Notes: generated from the letters alone by a model not told the origin. A stretch of 64,000 bases of DNA from Semisulcospira habei (GCA_036245525.1 BTPG01000006.1:91778450-91842449); one strand, 5' to 3'. Positions 1-11,222 are shown, counted from the stretch's first letter. A program made the numbers and translations.

Positions 1-19
1 CATAAAACCGGTGTATGCA

Positions 20-28
20 GGTGGGGGG

Positions 29-99
<71 letters not shown>

Positions 100-285
100 T
101 GTGTGTGTGTGTGTGTCCGTGAGTGCCGGTGTGTGTGCGTGCTTGTGTATGTGGTGTATGTGTGTGTGTGTGGGGGGGGGTGGGGGTGTGTGTGTGTGTG
201 TGTGTGGGGGGGGGGGGTATTCGGCAGCAGATCTGCGTGTGTGGCTAGTGGGAGGGGGGGGGGGAGAAGGGGGCGGTGTGTGTGT

Positions 286-316
<31 letters not shown>

Positions 317-322
317 GGGGTT
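20..322. repeat. GT-rich microsatellite with G tracts
   Basis: Long runs of GT dinucleotides are interrupted by poly-G stretches of 8 to 20 bases. Open frames of Cys-Val repeats through it are an artefact of the dinucleotide and are not a gene. Confidence 0.95.
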
Positions 323-487
323 CTAGTGTGCCTGTTTCCTGTCTATGACAGAATACAAAGCTTGAACAAACATCATTTATCTCCGCCCAATCCCAGATCT
401 GTGATGTATATGGTTGTCACTTCAGTTTTTGCGCCGCTGACAAAAGGCCTCTTTTCGCTCCCACGCGCCAACTGAAGTTACTGAACT

Positions 488-553
488 ACAAAAGGCATAA
501 ATCCTCATGAGCCCCCGCGACTGCAGGGGCTCATGAGGATATATGTCTCTTGC
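488..553. mobile_element. Family B hairpin, decayed flanks
   Basis: The left arm (AAAGGCATAAATCCTCATGA) and the right arm (TCATGAGGATATATGTCTCT) pair around a short GC-rich loop. The characteristic right flank, TTGCTGAGAACAATTTG, follows. I cannot place clear TTAA ends. Confidence 0.75.
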
Positions 554-555
554 TG

Positions 556-1784
556 AGAACAATTTGTATTTATGTTCCTTGAGCTGTTGTGTCTTCTCGT
601 CGTTTAATGAACAAAAAAATCATCAAGAAAATATACGCCCAATGGCAGGTAAAGGATTAAATTGGAAGAGGCCAAACGCAGAGAGGCTGACGCTTACATG
701 TCCATTTCACACACTTCTAAAAAACATAAATTTTGGTTAAATCTGCCACTGAAGGAGATAGATGTTGGTAAACAAATACTTACTGTCTACTGACCGTCAA
801 AAAGAATTTTGCGGATATGTCTCGCTGTGTTTTTATTTTACGTGTGGAAATCGGCCGATTACGTGATCGCGACGTTTCGGACTTACATACCAAGGGGAAT
901 TACTCAGCGCTGGACATACACACAGTTTTGGACTTAGCCGCAAAGCCGTGGCCGCGTGTTTACGAGTGGACGCCAATTTTTGCTACGCTAAATTCAAGAA
1001 TGGGGATTCCCCCTAGATTTAAAGAGGCGCGTCTCAGCTTTTAAAATTACAAAACATGTTCGTGATTATTTTAAAATTGTAGCGGCACGAGTCTGAAGAC
1101 AGACCCACCCTCGCTAATTTGAGACGTAACGGCCGGTAAATCAATTACTAACGCTGATTAACATTGCCTGTACATACGGTCCGTTTAAACTTGTATTGGC
1201 ATTGCTAGAAGACTTGAAGAAACCTGAAACGGAAGAAAGAAAACCTCCAAAATCACGTACAATTCTGTTTTGCCCCGAACTGTTCAAACAATTTCGAAAA
1301 TCGCAGCTGCAGATGTGACTGCGACGGTAATGACTGCTGTACATCCCTATCATCCTGCTTTTAGAAGACACGATGGCAGATCTGTTGTGTCTCGGAGCCC
1401 AACATTTTTTGCTGAACTTGTCCTTTGAATATTAGACTCAATTTCTTATTAGGAGAAAATAGGTTTTTCTCCAACACAAACATGAGAAGGAACCGACAGA
1501 TATTGAAACCTATCATCGGGAACATTTTCAGTTGCGGTATTTGAGTGGAAGTCTTGATTATCATTGGGTGTTGTGTGGGAGGGCCTGTTGGGGGAAGGGG
1601 GAAGGGCGGGGGGGCGAGGCCAATGGGGTTGGGTGTGTGGGAAGGGCCGGGGGAAATACTTACTTGTATTTTTTTTTCAAAAGATTTCATTTCCTTTATC
1701 CACTATTGGGGTATGGAGAAAAATATCAGTCAAAAGATTGATGCATAATTATTCGCTGATACATAATGACACAAACAGCACTGC
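556..1784. other. No recognisable feature
   Basis: Both strands were read. There is a G-rich patch around 1575-1650 and otherwise unique-looking sequence. The short open frames show no family resemblance and no consistent exon structure. Confidence 0.5.
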
Positions 1785-2031
1785 CGCGGCCTTGACCTTC
1801 AAAATTGTGATCTAACTGTCTCGTCGTGCAAACGCGCTCTTTTGTTCATTTCTGTCAATGCAATAAATCTGAAGTAAATCAATTCAGTAATTTCGGATAT
1901 CTCACGTAAACAATTTTTTTTAATTAATTTTTTTAATCCAATATGGCCGCCATGACCCTGGCCTTGGTGATAACCATTTGCTTTCTCTTCAATGTACACA
2001 TTTACTACGGACTATAATCAGCTCAAATGGG

Positions 2032-2104
2032 TTTAGAGTTAGTTAGTTAGTTATTTGGGTTTAACGCCGAGCAGGCGACTAAGGCCATCTCACGGCGGTA
2101 AATG
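2032..2104 (-). mobile_element. SINE 3' tail fragment
   Basis: On the minus strand it reads GAGATGGCCTTAGTCGCCTG, then CTCGGCGTTAAACCCAAATA, then a short CTAA repeat. The same tail ends the longer tRNA-headed SINE at 10968-11222, so this is probably a 5'-truncated copy. Confidence 0.65.
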
Positions 2105-2232
2105 GGTTTAGAGATACTGTCCGTACAAAATACATCAATAGAAACAAACATGACCGCCACAGCCTTGACGTAAAAGGTATTGACGTAATTATTATGCTAA
2201 ACACATATTCCTATTAATATATATATATATTA

Positions 2233-3793
2233 ATGGTCAAAACGTAAGGGCCACTTTTTATCGCAGACGCACCGACAACACCACACAAATAATGTAACAA
2301 TACTTGGGGTCAGTACTTTGCTAATTTATTCAGTAACAATTTCATTTAAGTTTTGAGTAAATCTAGCAATTGAAACAACAGCAGGACGTTAAAATGTTCA
2401 CTCACTCCTCATTTGAAAAGTCACACAAGACTGGTCCAGTCAGTAGCGAATGTACCCACCGTTTGCAGCCAAGCATTCAATGCAGCGTTGACGCATGGAG
2501 TTCACCAGGGTTCGGAAAACATGTTGTGGGATCGCTTCCCACTCTTGATTCAGGAACTGCGCTGGGGGAAGCCTTGAGGTGGGGAGTGGTTGCTGACTAC
2601 AACTTGCCCCAGCACGCCCTAGAGGTGCTCGATGGGAGCCAGATCAGGTGAACGAGCTGGCCACTCCATTCTCATGATGCCCCGTTGCTCAAGGTACTCA
2701 TCCACCACATGGGCGCGATGAGGTCGAGCGTTGTCGTCCTGCAGAACAGCATTGTCGCCTATGGCTTGGAGAGCTGGCTGGATGAGGGGCTGCACAATCT
2801 CGTCCCGATAGCGCAGTCCAGTCAGGGTGCCTCGGATGACGTGGAGGGAGGTCCTTCCTTCCCTGCTGAAGCCTGCCCAAACCATGACTGAGCCTCATCA
2901 GTAACGATCCACGCCCTGGCGTCTCCAGACCCTAACCCTACCGTCGTTGAAGGACACAGTGAACCGTGACTCATCAGTAAACAGAACCTGAGTCAACTGG
3001 AGTCTGTTCCACCTCACATGTTGACGACACCAGGCAACCCGGGCTCTGCGATGAGCTGGAGTGAGGGGTATTCTCACTGCTGTTCTGCATGAAGCCAGGC
3101 CAGTTTCGCGCAGACGTCGGCAGACTGTGCTTCTGCTGACGTTAACGTTTGCAGCTTGCATCAGTTGACGTCGCAGAGTGGTTGACGTGACAGTTCGGTC
3201 GCGCAGAGCCGCCACACAGAGGTATCTGTCCTCCCTTCTGTTGGTGCAGCGCGGGCATCCTGAGCAGGGTCGTCGTTCTACCCTTCCAGTTTCTTGGAAT
3301 CGTGCCAGCAGCCTCTGGATCACTGAATGGGACACCCCAAGACGTCCCCAACTTCTCGTCCGGAAATTCCATCCTGCAGCCATCTTAGCGCCCGGCCTTG
3401 ATCTACTGGCGTTAGGCTTCGTCGTGGTGGCATGGTTAGGAAAGTGACAATTATGCCCCTGCTGTTCCGGTATTTGTAGCGAAACAGAAGTGCTCAGTGT
3501 TCACGACTGACCCCTTTAGCACGTGCATCACGACTTTACCGAGTTTTTCCACCTGCCTGCCTTTGGTACGCTTGCCAATATTGCACAGCCTTTCACAAAA
3601 ACTGACGATGTTTCACGTGCATTTGACACGTTCGTGGAAATTGATGAATTATTGTCTATTGTTCCCTGTACAGTGGACTGTCTAAGGACAACTTTTAACC
3701 CATTTGGATCGAAAGAACATTGTATTTTATTGGCGTACTTGCGACGATAAACAATGACACAGAAAAGTGGGGTGGCCCTTAAGTTTTGACCAT
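2233..3793 (-). mobile_element. Tc1/mariner-superfamily DNA transposon, decayed
   Basis: Terminal inverted repeats are visible: ATGGTCAAAACGTAAGGGCC at the left, and the complement GGCCCTTAAGTTTTGACCAT at the right, differing by one base. A TA dinucleotide flanks each end, as expected for Tc1/mariner target duplication. The length of about 1.56 kb is normal for a Tc1 element. It carries one degenerate transposase reading frame on the minus strand. Confidence 0.9.
2440..3433 (-). pseudogene. Tc1-like transposase pseudogene
   Basis: The likely original start is the ATG at 3433 (MPPRRSLTPV...). The N-terminal helix-turn-helix region (GVSHSVIQRLLARFQETGRV) lies in another frame, so there is a frameshift near 3350. 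The first catalytic Asp is in LFTDESRF. A TGA and a deletion of roughly 15 codons follow VWRRQGVDRY near 2898. The second catalytic segment reads LQDDNARPHRA, and the DE region reads WPARSPDLAPIEHL, followed by TAG at 2619 where Trp is usual. A further frameshift precedes the C-terminal FRTLVNSMRQRCIECLAANG. Tc1 transposases cut and rejoin DNA at TA with a DDE triad. This copy cannot make an active enzyme. Confidence 0.92.
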
Positions 3794-4290
3794 TAGTATA
3801 TCTAAACACCAAATTTCAAGCAAACTGATCCATTAGTGCCCGAGATCTCAAATGTACAGACAAAAGACAAATGTCGCCTCTATAGCCTTGACCTTGGAGC
3901 TAGTGACTTGACTTTATGTTCACAGCGCATCCTGTCACTACGCGCTATCATTAATCCAAGTCTGAGCAAAAACGTTCCAATGGTGTCAGAGATAGCTAAA
4001 GAATATGCGACAATAAACTAAACATGGCCGCCATGGCTTGGACTAGGTTGGCTATCTAATTCTTGCAGTAAACACTCTCTTTCAATAATCTATATCAAAA
4101 CGCCGACTTTTAAGCAACTTCGTCTAGCAGTTTTGGAAATCCTATGTATGTAGACAAAATCATGGACGCCATGGACTTGACCCTGAACTTAGTGACTTGT
4201 TTCTTGTTTACAACACACCCTTTCACTGCGGACTATCATCAGTCCAAGTTTGAGCCATTAGGTCCAATCACTTGGACAAAGGAACTGAGG

Positions 4291-4944
4291 GTTCATTGAC
4301 AAATAAGCTGATTATCACCCGAAATTTCATTTTCATCCCAGTTTGCGCCAATATAGCATCGCAGTTTGAACATGTACACTACATTAGGTAGATATACAAC
4401 ATATACAAACTGTACAAATATGCAACAGAAATACCTGCTTTCCATTTGATAAAAGCATCATGCTGCAGTAAAGTTGGTCAGTGGTTACAAACGTACATGG
4501 ACCTTATACAATATTGCTGCCCGCCTGACATCCTACACAACTTATGGCGGGTGCTTTGTTGTGTTTCCTGTGTTTCATGGTGCTATACTCAAAATCCAAA
4601 CATAACTAGAGTTATGTCTACTTTATTTCAATGTTTCGTGATTGGCATCAAAAATTAATTTGATTGTCCAAATTCGGTAAATCATAATTTTCTCCATGTT
4701 TGGAACAACTGTAACTTCCACATTTATTATCCTTCTTCACATTTTGCAAGAATGTAATTCTACATATATAGAACAAATATACAAATATACTCTCACGTGA
4801 TATCGTACATACTTTACCGAACATGCATTCTTTAAAACGCGCGATTGTTCAATATGATCACCTGTACGCGTGAGCCTCTCTACCAAACGGTTGTAAATGT
4901 ACTAAAGCGGAAAGTCAAGGTCGCACTACACGCGACTGTACCAC
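4291..4944. other. AT-rich, no recognisable feature
   Basis: Unique-looking AT-rich sequence. No hairpin, repeat or convincing coding segment was seen on either strand. Confidence 0.5.
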
Positions 4945-5069
<125 letters not shown>

Positions 5070-5076
5070 GAGAGAA

Positions 5077-5170
5077 CGGAAGTTACGGCACAGAGTTTCG
5101 TGCCCTTGACACACAGCGTCAATAGGACTCTATGACGTCAGGGGCACGAAACTCTCTGCCATAACTTCGG
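5077..5170. repeat. Hairpin J (imperfect palindrome)
   Basis: CGGAAGTTACGGCACAGAGT at the left pairs with ACTCTCTGCCATAACTTCGG at the right with few mismatches. The inner arms carry TTTCGTGCCC and GGGCACGAAA. It abuts the end of the GA microsatellite. Only one copy was seen. Confidence 0.75.
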
Positions 5171-5299
5171 TTTGTCCCCCTGTGCTTGCACTGATCAGCA
5201 AATAAAGGCGCCACAGAAATTACATAAAAGTAGTGTTTCCATTATAGCGGCGCAACAGAAACACGAAAGCGGTGGCGACAAAAATCGAGAACATAGAAA

Positions 5300-5790
5300 T
5301 TTAATAATGAATACTTGTATAGCGCCTAACCTCAGATTAGAGCTCTAGGCGCTTAACAAAAACTAATTGTACAAAAATAACTAATTACAAAAATGCAATT
5401 TACAAAAACAAAATACAACGCACTCTGTAAACAAGCTATAAAGTCACCATTCAAAAGTGCTACGCTTATGGACTCATACTCGCATTCACACACACACCCA
5501 CACACACACACTACTTCTAACATAGATAGAGATGACTTAACATGACAGGTGTGTGACAAAGTCATTTGTAGCAGACAGAAAAAATATGGGTCTTTAGGGC
5601 TCGCTTGAATGCCTCTCTCGAATCCACGTATCTCAGTTCGCGTGGGAGATCATTCCAAACAACTGGGCTCTGGTATCTGAATGACCTCTCACCAAATAAA
5701 GAAGGCGTGTTATAAGCGCGACGTGGACGCTGGACGACAAGCCATAGCAGCGCGACAAAATTATATCGCTCTTCGAGTGATTTCACTGTG
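5300..5790 (-). mobile_element. 5'-truncated LINE remnant (L2/CR1-like tail)
   Basis: On the minus strand a reverse-transcriptase C-terminal piece is followed by a short 3' region holding a TG-rich stretch. The tail reads GCGCCTAGAGCTC...GCGCTATACAAGTATTCATT. A related tail occurs at 20240-20312. Confidence 0.7.
5562..5786 (-). pseudogene. LINE ORF2 C-terminal fragment
   Basis: The translation contains SLFGERSFRYQSPVVWNDLP followed by a block ending FKRALKTHIF. This matches the conserved last segment of many non-LTR retrotransposon polyproteins (GERSF, WNxLP, FKxxLKTHxF). The reverse transcriptase and endonuclease domains are absent, so it is a dead 5'-truncated copy. The visible Met is not a native start. 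Confidence 0.8.
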
Positions 5791-5962
5791 ATTTCGAAGT
5801 GGCGAGGACGTGGTTTTTAGTACACGCGATATTGGAGCAATTTTCAAATTCGAAACAAAGGCGCGAGATCGCTTTGTCACGCCGGCGTATGAAAACAAAG
5901 CGACTGATTGACTGCCTGCCGCCAAGCTACATTTTTCTCGCGTCGCAATATGGAAACATAGC

Positions 5963-6175
5963 TTAACTCATTCAGCCCCGACCAACACCACAGCAAGACA
6001 CGGATCTAGCATGATAGTTCAAGGATGGTGCCAGAATAACTTGGCGCCCATAGGCGTCAAGCTATTCTGGCACCACCCTTGAACTATCATGCTCGATCTG
6101 TCTCTAGAATTGTAATACAGTCCTCGAGAGGGAAAAGTTCAAAATTTTGGGATTTCGGTCCTGGGGTAGAACGTG
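5963..6175. mobile_element. Family A hairpin element
   Basis: The left end is TTAACTCATTCAGCCCCGAC. The hairpin core spans 6009-6092 with arms GCATGATAGTTCAAGG and CCTTGAACTATCATGC. The right end is degraded: it reads GGGGTAGAACGTG where GGGGTAGAATGAGTTAA is usual. Confidence 0.85.
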
Positions 6176-6385
6176 TCACGTCAAGACGTGAACTTGTCCC
6201 GATCACCAAACGTTTCAATGTCAAGTGAAAGCCATTAGTAACTGCCAGCGAAGGTGATCCGGAATTTATTGTTTTTTTGGCTGACGTAAATCGCGCTGTT
6301 TCACACAAGGCACACTACATGATGGTCTGTAAGGCTGTGACTAGACCTCGCCTGCTCATTTACTGTCAACCCGGCAGCGCAGAAG

Positions 6386-6652
6386 TTAACCCCTTCTCTG
6401 CCAGTGGACGCAGACTGCGCTTCTGAAATCCTTGATAACCCATTACATTCTGAGGATGATTTTTGTTTTCAGATATGCGAGTTGTCCTATTAAGGCTAGA
6501 TTACAGTTCCGGCGATAGACTGACCATGATAGTCCAAGGGTGGTGCCAGGACAGCTTGGCGCCCATGGGCGCCAAGCTGTCCTGGCACCTCCCTTGAACT
6601 ATCATGGTCAAATTTATCTCATGTTTGAGTGTATCAGGAAGTAAAGGGTTGA
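6386..6652. mobile_element. Composite: family B left end with family A hairpin
   Basis: The left end reads TTAACCCCTTCTCTGCCAGT, a typical family B terminus. The core at 6521-6610 is a family A hairpin (TGACCATGATAGTCCAAGGG pairing with CCCTTGAACTATCATGGTCA, one mismatch). Its stem differs from other copies in both arms (GGACAGC and GCTGTCC). The right end AAAGGGTT is weak. Confidence 0.7.
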
Positions 6653-6878
6653 TGCCATCTGCTCCATGGCAGGCTTCGATTGCTAAAATTCGCCGATACA
6701 GTTTGGTTATCAATGTTGTCTTGCCTCAACTGAGGCTTATTTTACCCTTCTGTTAACAAGCCATGTGAGTGGGCACACGTACCAGATGATTTCCACTGCT
6801 TTTTCAGGCGTAACAAAAAGAACTCTCGTGCGTACAAAGGAGAAGAAGAGCAGAAAAGTCTTTCATTTTACGACATTC

Positions 6879-7115
6879 AAATTTCATAATTCAAGTCCGC
6901 CCGCTTGTCCAGCATTATTGTAAGACATACTACGAACAATTATAAAGGGCATATTATAAATTTCATAATTCAAGTTAGCCCGCTTGTCCAGCATTATTGT
7001 AAGACATACTACGAACAATTATAAAAGGCATATTACAAATTTCATAATTCAAGTTAGCCCGTTTGTCCAGCATTATTGTAAGATATACTACGAACAATTA
7101 TAAAAGGCATATTAC
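6879..7115. repeat. Three tandem copies of a 79 bp unit
   Basis: Units start at 6879, 6958 and 7037, each beginning AAATTTCATAATTCAAGT and containing GTCCAGCATTATTGTAAGAC. The copies differ by only a few bases. A related single copy lies inverted near 49990-50080, so one unit belongs to a dispersed repeat. Confidence 0.9.
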
Positions 7116-7121
7116 AAATTG

Positions 7122-7312
7122 TTAACTCTTTACTAGCTGGAGTAGGTCGCTTTTAATTTAGCGCCAGAGAGCCCCGGACGCAAAAAATGATGTGTACAAA
7201 GTGGTGTCAGCAAGAGACATAGATCTTCATGAGCCCCCGCAAGGCGGGGGCTCATGAGGACCTATGTCTCTTGCAGTTGGATCATTTTCTCGGCAGTGAA
7301 GTCTTTAGGGAT
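7122..7312. mobile_element. Family B hairpin element
   Basis: The left end is TTAACTCTTTACTAGCTGG. The hairpin at 7210-7274 has arms GCAAGAGACATAGATCTTCA and a GCCCCCGC/GCGGGGGC tip. The right end, TCGGCAGTGAAGTCTTTAGG, has lost the final TTAA. Confidence 0.85.
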
Positions 7313-7659
7313 CAACCTGACACTTTGAACTATCATGGTTGACCCATATTTTTGTCGTATGTGTTCAGGTTGCGCGGGGGAAAAAAACCGCGACAAACAA
7401 GGTCGCGCGCGTGTAAGGTGCGTGTCAACAAGGCCGGCATTTCTTGAGGGCCATAAATTTCAACGAGACAAAAATTCTATTTCAACAAGTGGCGGCCTCT
7501 ACAAGTACACGTAGTCAGTACACTGAATTCAGTTGCGATTACTGATCGAGTGTGCACACAGGAATGGCGAATTCACAATTAGCCACAGCTGTGACATGGA
7601 TCTCGCTTAAAAACCATTACCCGCCCGAAATATTACAGATACGTTAGTGAAAGAAGGAA

Positions 7660-7670
7660 GGAAAGAGAGT

Positions 7671-7703
<33 letters not shown>

Positions 7704-7800
7704 AGAGAGAGAAAGTGGTTATTAGGGGAGGTGGCCCCGCTGGGGCGGTGGCCCAGCTGGGGAGAGGGTGGGGGTGGGGAGGGGGGGGGGGGTGACCCTC
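7660..7800. repeat. GA and poly-G rich tract
   Basis: A GA microsatellite and several G tracts alternate with GGTGGCCC segments. Pro/Ser-rich frames on the minus strand are low-complexity artefacts. Confidence 0.9.
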
Positions 7801-7888
7801 CAGGACCCTTAGAGCTATGTCGGTGAGAGCCTTCTGGCCAACCAAGACTGACGGACAGGTCGACGGGTAGAAAGATCAACCATGAGCA

Positions 7889-8076
7889 GGAGATAGATCA
7901 ACCATTATAATTTAAAGAGTGGTGCCAGATTAGCTTGGCGCCATTAGGCAGCAAGCAAATCTGGCACTACCCTTGAAGTCTCACGGCTGATCCATCTCCT
8001 GCAGATAGCACACAGTTGCTAGGCGACACTTCCAAACTGAAGTTATGAAATGCGGCCATAGGGTGAAATTGGTTAA
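7889..8076. mobile_element. Family A hairpin element sharing TTAA with a C element
   Basis: The outer arms GGAGATAGATCAACC and GGCTGATCCATCTCC enclose a diverged A core (ATTAGCTTGGCGCC and a damaged right arm). The right end GGGTGAAATTGGTTAA supplies the TTAA at 8073-8076, which is also the left end of the next element. The left terminus is unclear. Confidence 0.75.
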
Positions 8077-8152
8077 CTTATTCGAGACGTGCCGCCTCCG
8101 GATACGCGACACAAGCCGCGTCACCGGAGGCGGCACGTCTCGAATGAGTTAA
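8073..8152. mobile_element. Family C hairpin element
   Basis: An almost pure palindrome of 80 bases: TTAACTTATTCGAGACGTGC at the left and GCACGTCTCGAATGAGTTAA at the right. CGCCTCCGG and CCGGAGGCG lie inside. The loop is ACACAAGC-like. Both ends are TTAA. Confidence 0.9.
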
Positions 8153-8787
8153 TGAGCGCTGGCAGTCACTTCTTTTGGCTCCGTAAGTTTATTCATTAGA
8201 AACATGAAGTCTTGTTAGCCAACTGCGATTGCAATGGACCCTGACAAAATATTATGCTTCTTGAAGATGTAGCGAGCAGACACGAGTTTGTATCCACATA
8301 CTGATTTTACAATTATTTCATGAAACGGCGATGTAAATTACGAATTATAGTGGAATAAATCATCTCAGTACAGTTTCAAGATGCACATAGTGAATATTGT
8401 GAGCCGGCCCACAAAACGAGGGATGCCTACTACAGTTATTTAGAACAGGCTGGCTGAAAACGCAGAGCTTCACTGTTCAATTATGGGTGCCGAAAGCATT
8501 ACCACAACGATGACAATACTAAAGAAAATGTCGTTTGGGCCCTTGCATGTTTTTATTTTATATTTTTTAATCTCAGTGCTAATGACCGTAAAATATTTTG
8601 AAGAACAAAATGTTATGTCATGAGGATGCATTGTGTGTGACGGTGTATAACCAAAGCGCAAATTAGTCTCAGTTTGACTGATTGGGGCAAAATGGCTGGC
8701 CTTTCCAAATCCGCACTTGGTTTTAAGGATGCTGACAAGAGAGACCATCTTGTCAAAACACAAAATACGAATGCATACTTTAATCGA
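8153..8787. other. No recognisable feature
   Basis: Unique-looking, AT-rich sequence with no clear hairpin, repeat or coding segment. Confidence 0.5.
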
Positions 8788-8905
8788 TAATAACGAATGT
8801 TATGAGACCTTGGGCAAGGTAGGCATTGTGTCTAGTGAGGGGCTGGGACCCGATCCGAACGCAAAGAGGTAATTCCTAAAGCATTTTCATGGATTGAAAT
8901 CTCAG
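8788..8905. repeat. Dispersed repeat L, copy 1
   Basis: It starts TAATAACGAATGTTATGAGA and contains GCATTGTGTCTAGTGAGGGG. A close copy lies at 57601-57722 with the same start. I do not recognise the family. Confidence 0.75.
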
Positions 8906-9201
8906 TGCCCGTGAGTACTTTGACCTTAAATCGTACGATGAAGAATACAACGAAAGCGTGGTACCTAAATGAAGCATCAATGAAGCATCATTGTCCAAAA
9001 GCGCACCTGAATATTACCGGTGGTGTGCATGATGATTTATGTGTATGTTTGCGCGTATAAATGACAACAACATCGAACCACATTCCTCTGTCCTTGACAT
9101 ACTGCAATAAAGAGGGTTAATTCTATCGCTATCGTTATCTCTGAATTGATCTTCGCCTAGGATAGGGAGTGACTACGACGGTGCCGCAAGTTTATTTTAC
9201 G

Positions 9202-9345
9202 TGTAACCCTTTTAAATGCCGAGAAAATTTAAACACCACCCAACTGCAAGAGGTATAGATCCTCATGAGCCCCCGCAGTTGCGGGGGCTCATAAGGATCT
9301 ATGCCTCTTGCTGACACCGCTTTGAATCCACGTTCCTGGGACATC
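9202..9345. mobile_element. Family B hairpin element
   Basis: The left end is GTAACCCTTTTAAATGCCGAG. The hairpin at 9246-9311 has arms GCAAGAGGTATAGATCCTCA and TCATAAGGATCTATGCCTCT with tip CCCCCGC/GCGGGGG. The usual right flank is recognisable (TTTGAATCCACGTTCCTGGG) before a different sequence begins. Confidence 0.85.
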
Positions 9346-9400
9346 TTCCAGACCCACCTGTTCCATACCTAATGTGGCTTAGCTCTTCATGATTACAAAC

Positions 9401-9515
<115 letters not shown>

Positions 9516-9517
9516 GC

Positions 9518-9731
9518 TTAACTCATTCTACCCCAACACCGAAATCCCCAAATTTTGCTGTTGTCCTCTGAAGACTGCATTGCAGTGCAGGACACAGATC
9601 GACCATGATAGTTCAAGGGTGATGCCAGAAAAGCTTGGCGCCTATAGGCGCCAAGGTATTCTGGCATCTCCCTTGAACTATCATGGTCGATCCTTATCTT
9701 GCTGTGGTGTGTCTGGGGTAGAATGAGTTAA
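9518..9731. mobile_element. Family A hairpin element (TACCCC subtype)
   Basis: TTAA at both ends: TTAACTCATTCTACCCCAAC at the left and GGGGTAGAATGAGTTAA at the right. The hairpin at 9601-9688 has arms GACCATGATAGTTCAAGGG and CCCTTGAACTATCATGGTC. It lies in the opposite orientation to the same subtype at 15465, 23413, 25190 and 28699. Confidence 0.92.
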
Positions 9732-9765
9732 TTCTTGGTTTCTCTGGCTTTATGACCCCTCCACC

Positions 9766-9863
9766 CCACCCTTGATTTGTAAAGCGCGTTGAACTTATTT
9801 TGGGATAAGCGCTATATAAGTAGTCGTTATTATATTATTATTATATTATTATTATTATTATTA
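9766..9863 (+). mobile_element. LINE 3' tail fragment with ATT repeat
   Basis: TTGTAAAGCGCGTTGAACTT...GGATAAGCGCTATATAAGTA is followed by TTATTATTATT repeats. This is a common 3' end of L2/CR1-like LINEs in invertebrates. No coding part is present. Confidence 0.65.
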
Positions 9864-10401
9864 TTTAGAGGGTTTTTTAATTAACTAATATTTCGGAAAC
9901 ACATTCTAGGTCAGCAGGCACTGGAGGGGCTAATGAAAGGCAAAGTGATTAATAACAGAAATACGTCTACAAACAATCTATATACATCTTCTATGTCACG
10001 GCTGAGTAACAGATTTTCACTACAACATAGATAGAGTTAAGAATTGGACCTTCCCGAATACAGCAATGGCCCGACAGCCAATTACAATGAACGCCTACAC
10101 ACACACACTTAAGAACGAAATCGCGACCAAATGCCATATTGTGCCGTGTTATCGGACAAAGCAAACCGGATTTCTAATCATCTTATCGTCTGCAATAAAA
10201 CACACCTGGCTTGCAATCGAGACACGTCCTTTAAGCGACGAAAACCCCAAGGGGTACAAACTCGCTCCCTAATATCAAAGATCCTAAATAGTAATGTAGG
10301 ATCTTTGCTAATCTCTACCTCGCTTATCGTTTCACACAAACTGGTAGTTGTAGCAGACACGATAAACACACTTTGCGAGCGCCATGCAGCCAAGCAAACC
10401 C

Positions 10402-10470
10402 ATATGCAAGAGGGATACATCCTGTGAGCCCCTTGCAGGGGCTCATGACTGAAAATCTGTACTTCTTGCG
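10402..10470. mobile_element. Family B hairpin, strongly degraded
   Basis: GCAAGAGGGATACATCCTGT, a GAGCCCC...GGGGCTCATGA tip and TGTACTTCTTGC remain recognisable. The arms no longer pair well. Confidence 0.65.
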
Positions 10471-10584
10471 AACCCATCTACACACGTATCCCTCCAGAGG
10501 AGGGAGACATGGTGCGCCCAGTGTTCCATATTTTACGAGGCCAACTCTAACACAGATCTTCGTCCCATTTGCAAAATGATGTAT

Positions 10585-10710
10585 ACTGGCAAGCAAAAGA
10601 CAGCGAACGTTGTTGGAATCACCGGTAACACCAAAGTGTTTCCAGTGACTGCAAAGAAAAGGCGACATTTTTAGAATCCAAAAATGTCGTATTTCTTTCC
10701 CTCGTCAATG
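10585..10710. mobile_element. Family D element, degraded copy
   Basis: The left part AAGCAAAAGACAGCGAAC, the central ACACCAAAGTGTTTCCAGTG, and the right part AATGTCGTATTTCTTTCC resemble the better copies at 24176 and 61438. Confidence 0.6.
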
Positions 10711-10967
10711 GAGATCATCAGCAACCCTGGGGACCCGCAGGAACTCAAGAACATCTACGTGTCTTCGGGACGAGGATCTGATTCCAGTCCTGTTTACGTC
10801 TTCGTACGTCAACTGGAGAAGGTGACAGGTGTTTCACCCTACGACTGATTGCAGGGGCATAGCAATTGAAAGGTCTTTGAACCGCAATCGTTTGCCAGTT
10901 ACGATAACTTAGTAGACTGACGCGCTGTTTGATGCGAGAAATAAATGGTTTTCTTAGCACCGTGTAC

Positions 10968-11222
10968 GGGTTAGTTAGTTAGTTAGTTAGTTGGGTTTCA
11001 CGTCGAGCAGGCGAACAAGGCCATCTCAAAGTAGGCACTGTAAAAAAAATATATTAAACAAGTTAAACGTTTAGGGCTTAACGTCTTTTGTCCACCACGA
11101 AGGTGATTTCAAAGACGGGGCACCGATTAGGGTCTGAACAAATTTTGACACCAGTTGGATTCGAACCCCGGGACTTTCGGACGAGAGTCGAACGCTCTAC
11201 CACTGAGCCACCCAGCTCCCCG
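10968..11222 (-). mobile_element. tRNA-headed SINE, near full length
   Basis: The minus strand reads from 11222: GGGGAGCTGGGTGGCTCAGT (A-box region), then GGTTCGAATCC (B box), then a body containing GGTGCCCCGTCTTTGAAATC. It ends with GAGATGGCCTTGTTCGCCTG and a CTAA repeat. The acceptor-stem halves do not pair, so this is a SINE head and not a tRNA gene. RNA polymerase III would transcribe such elements and a partner LINE would move them. Confidence 0.85.

Larger units (their letters stand above)
1785..4290. repeat. Old diverged repeat, roughly 250 bp unit, split by Tc1
   Basis: Similar blocks recur at about 1785-2030, 2125-2232, 3840-4060 and 4140-4290. They share ATGGCCGCCATG-like cores, then CTTGACCTTGG, then a CACTACGGACTATCATCAGTCC-like segment. 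The copies are too diverged to fix the unit length by eye. The Tc1 element at 2233-3793 sits inside this array. Confidence 0.5.
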
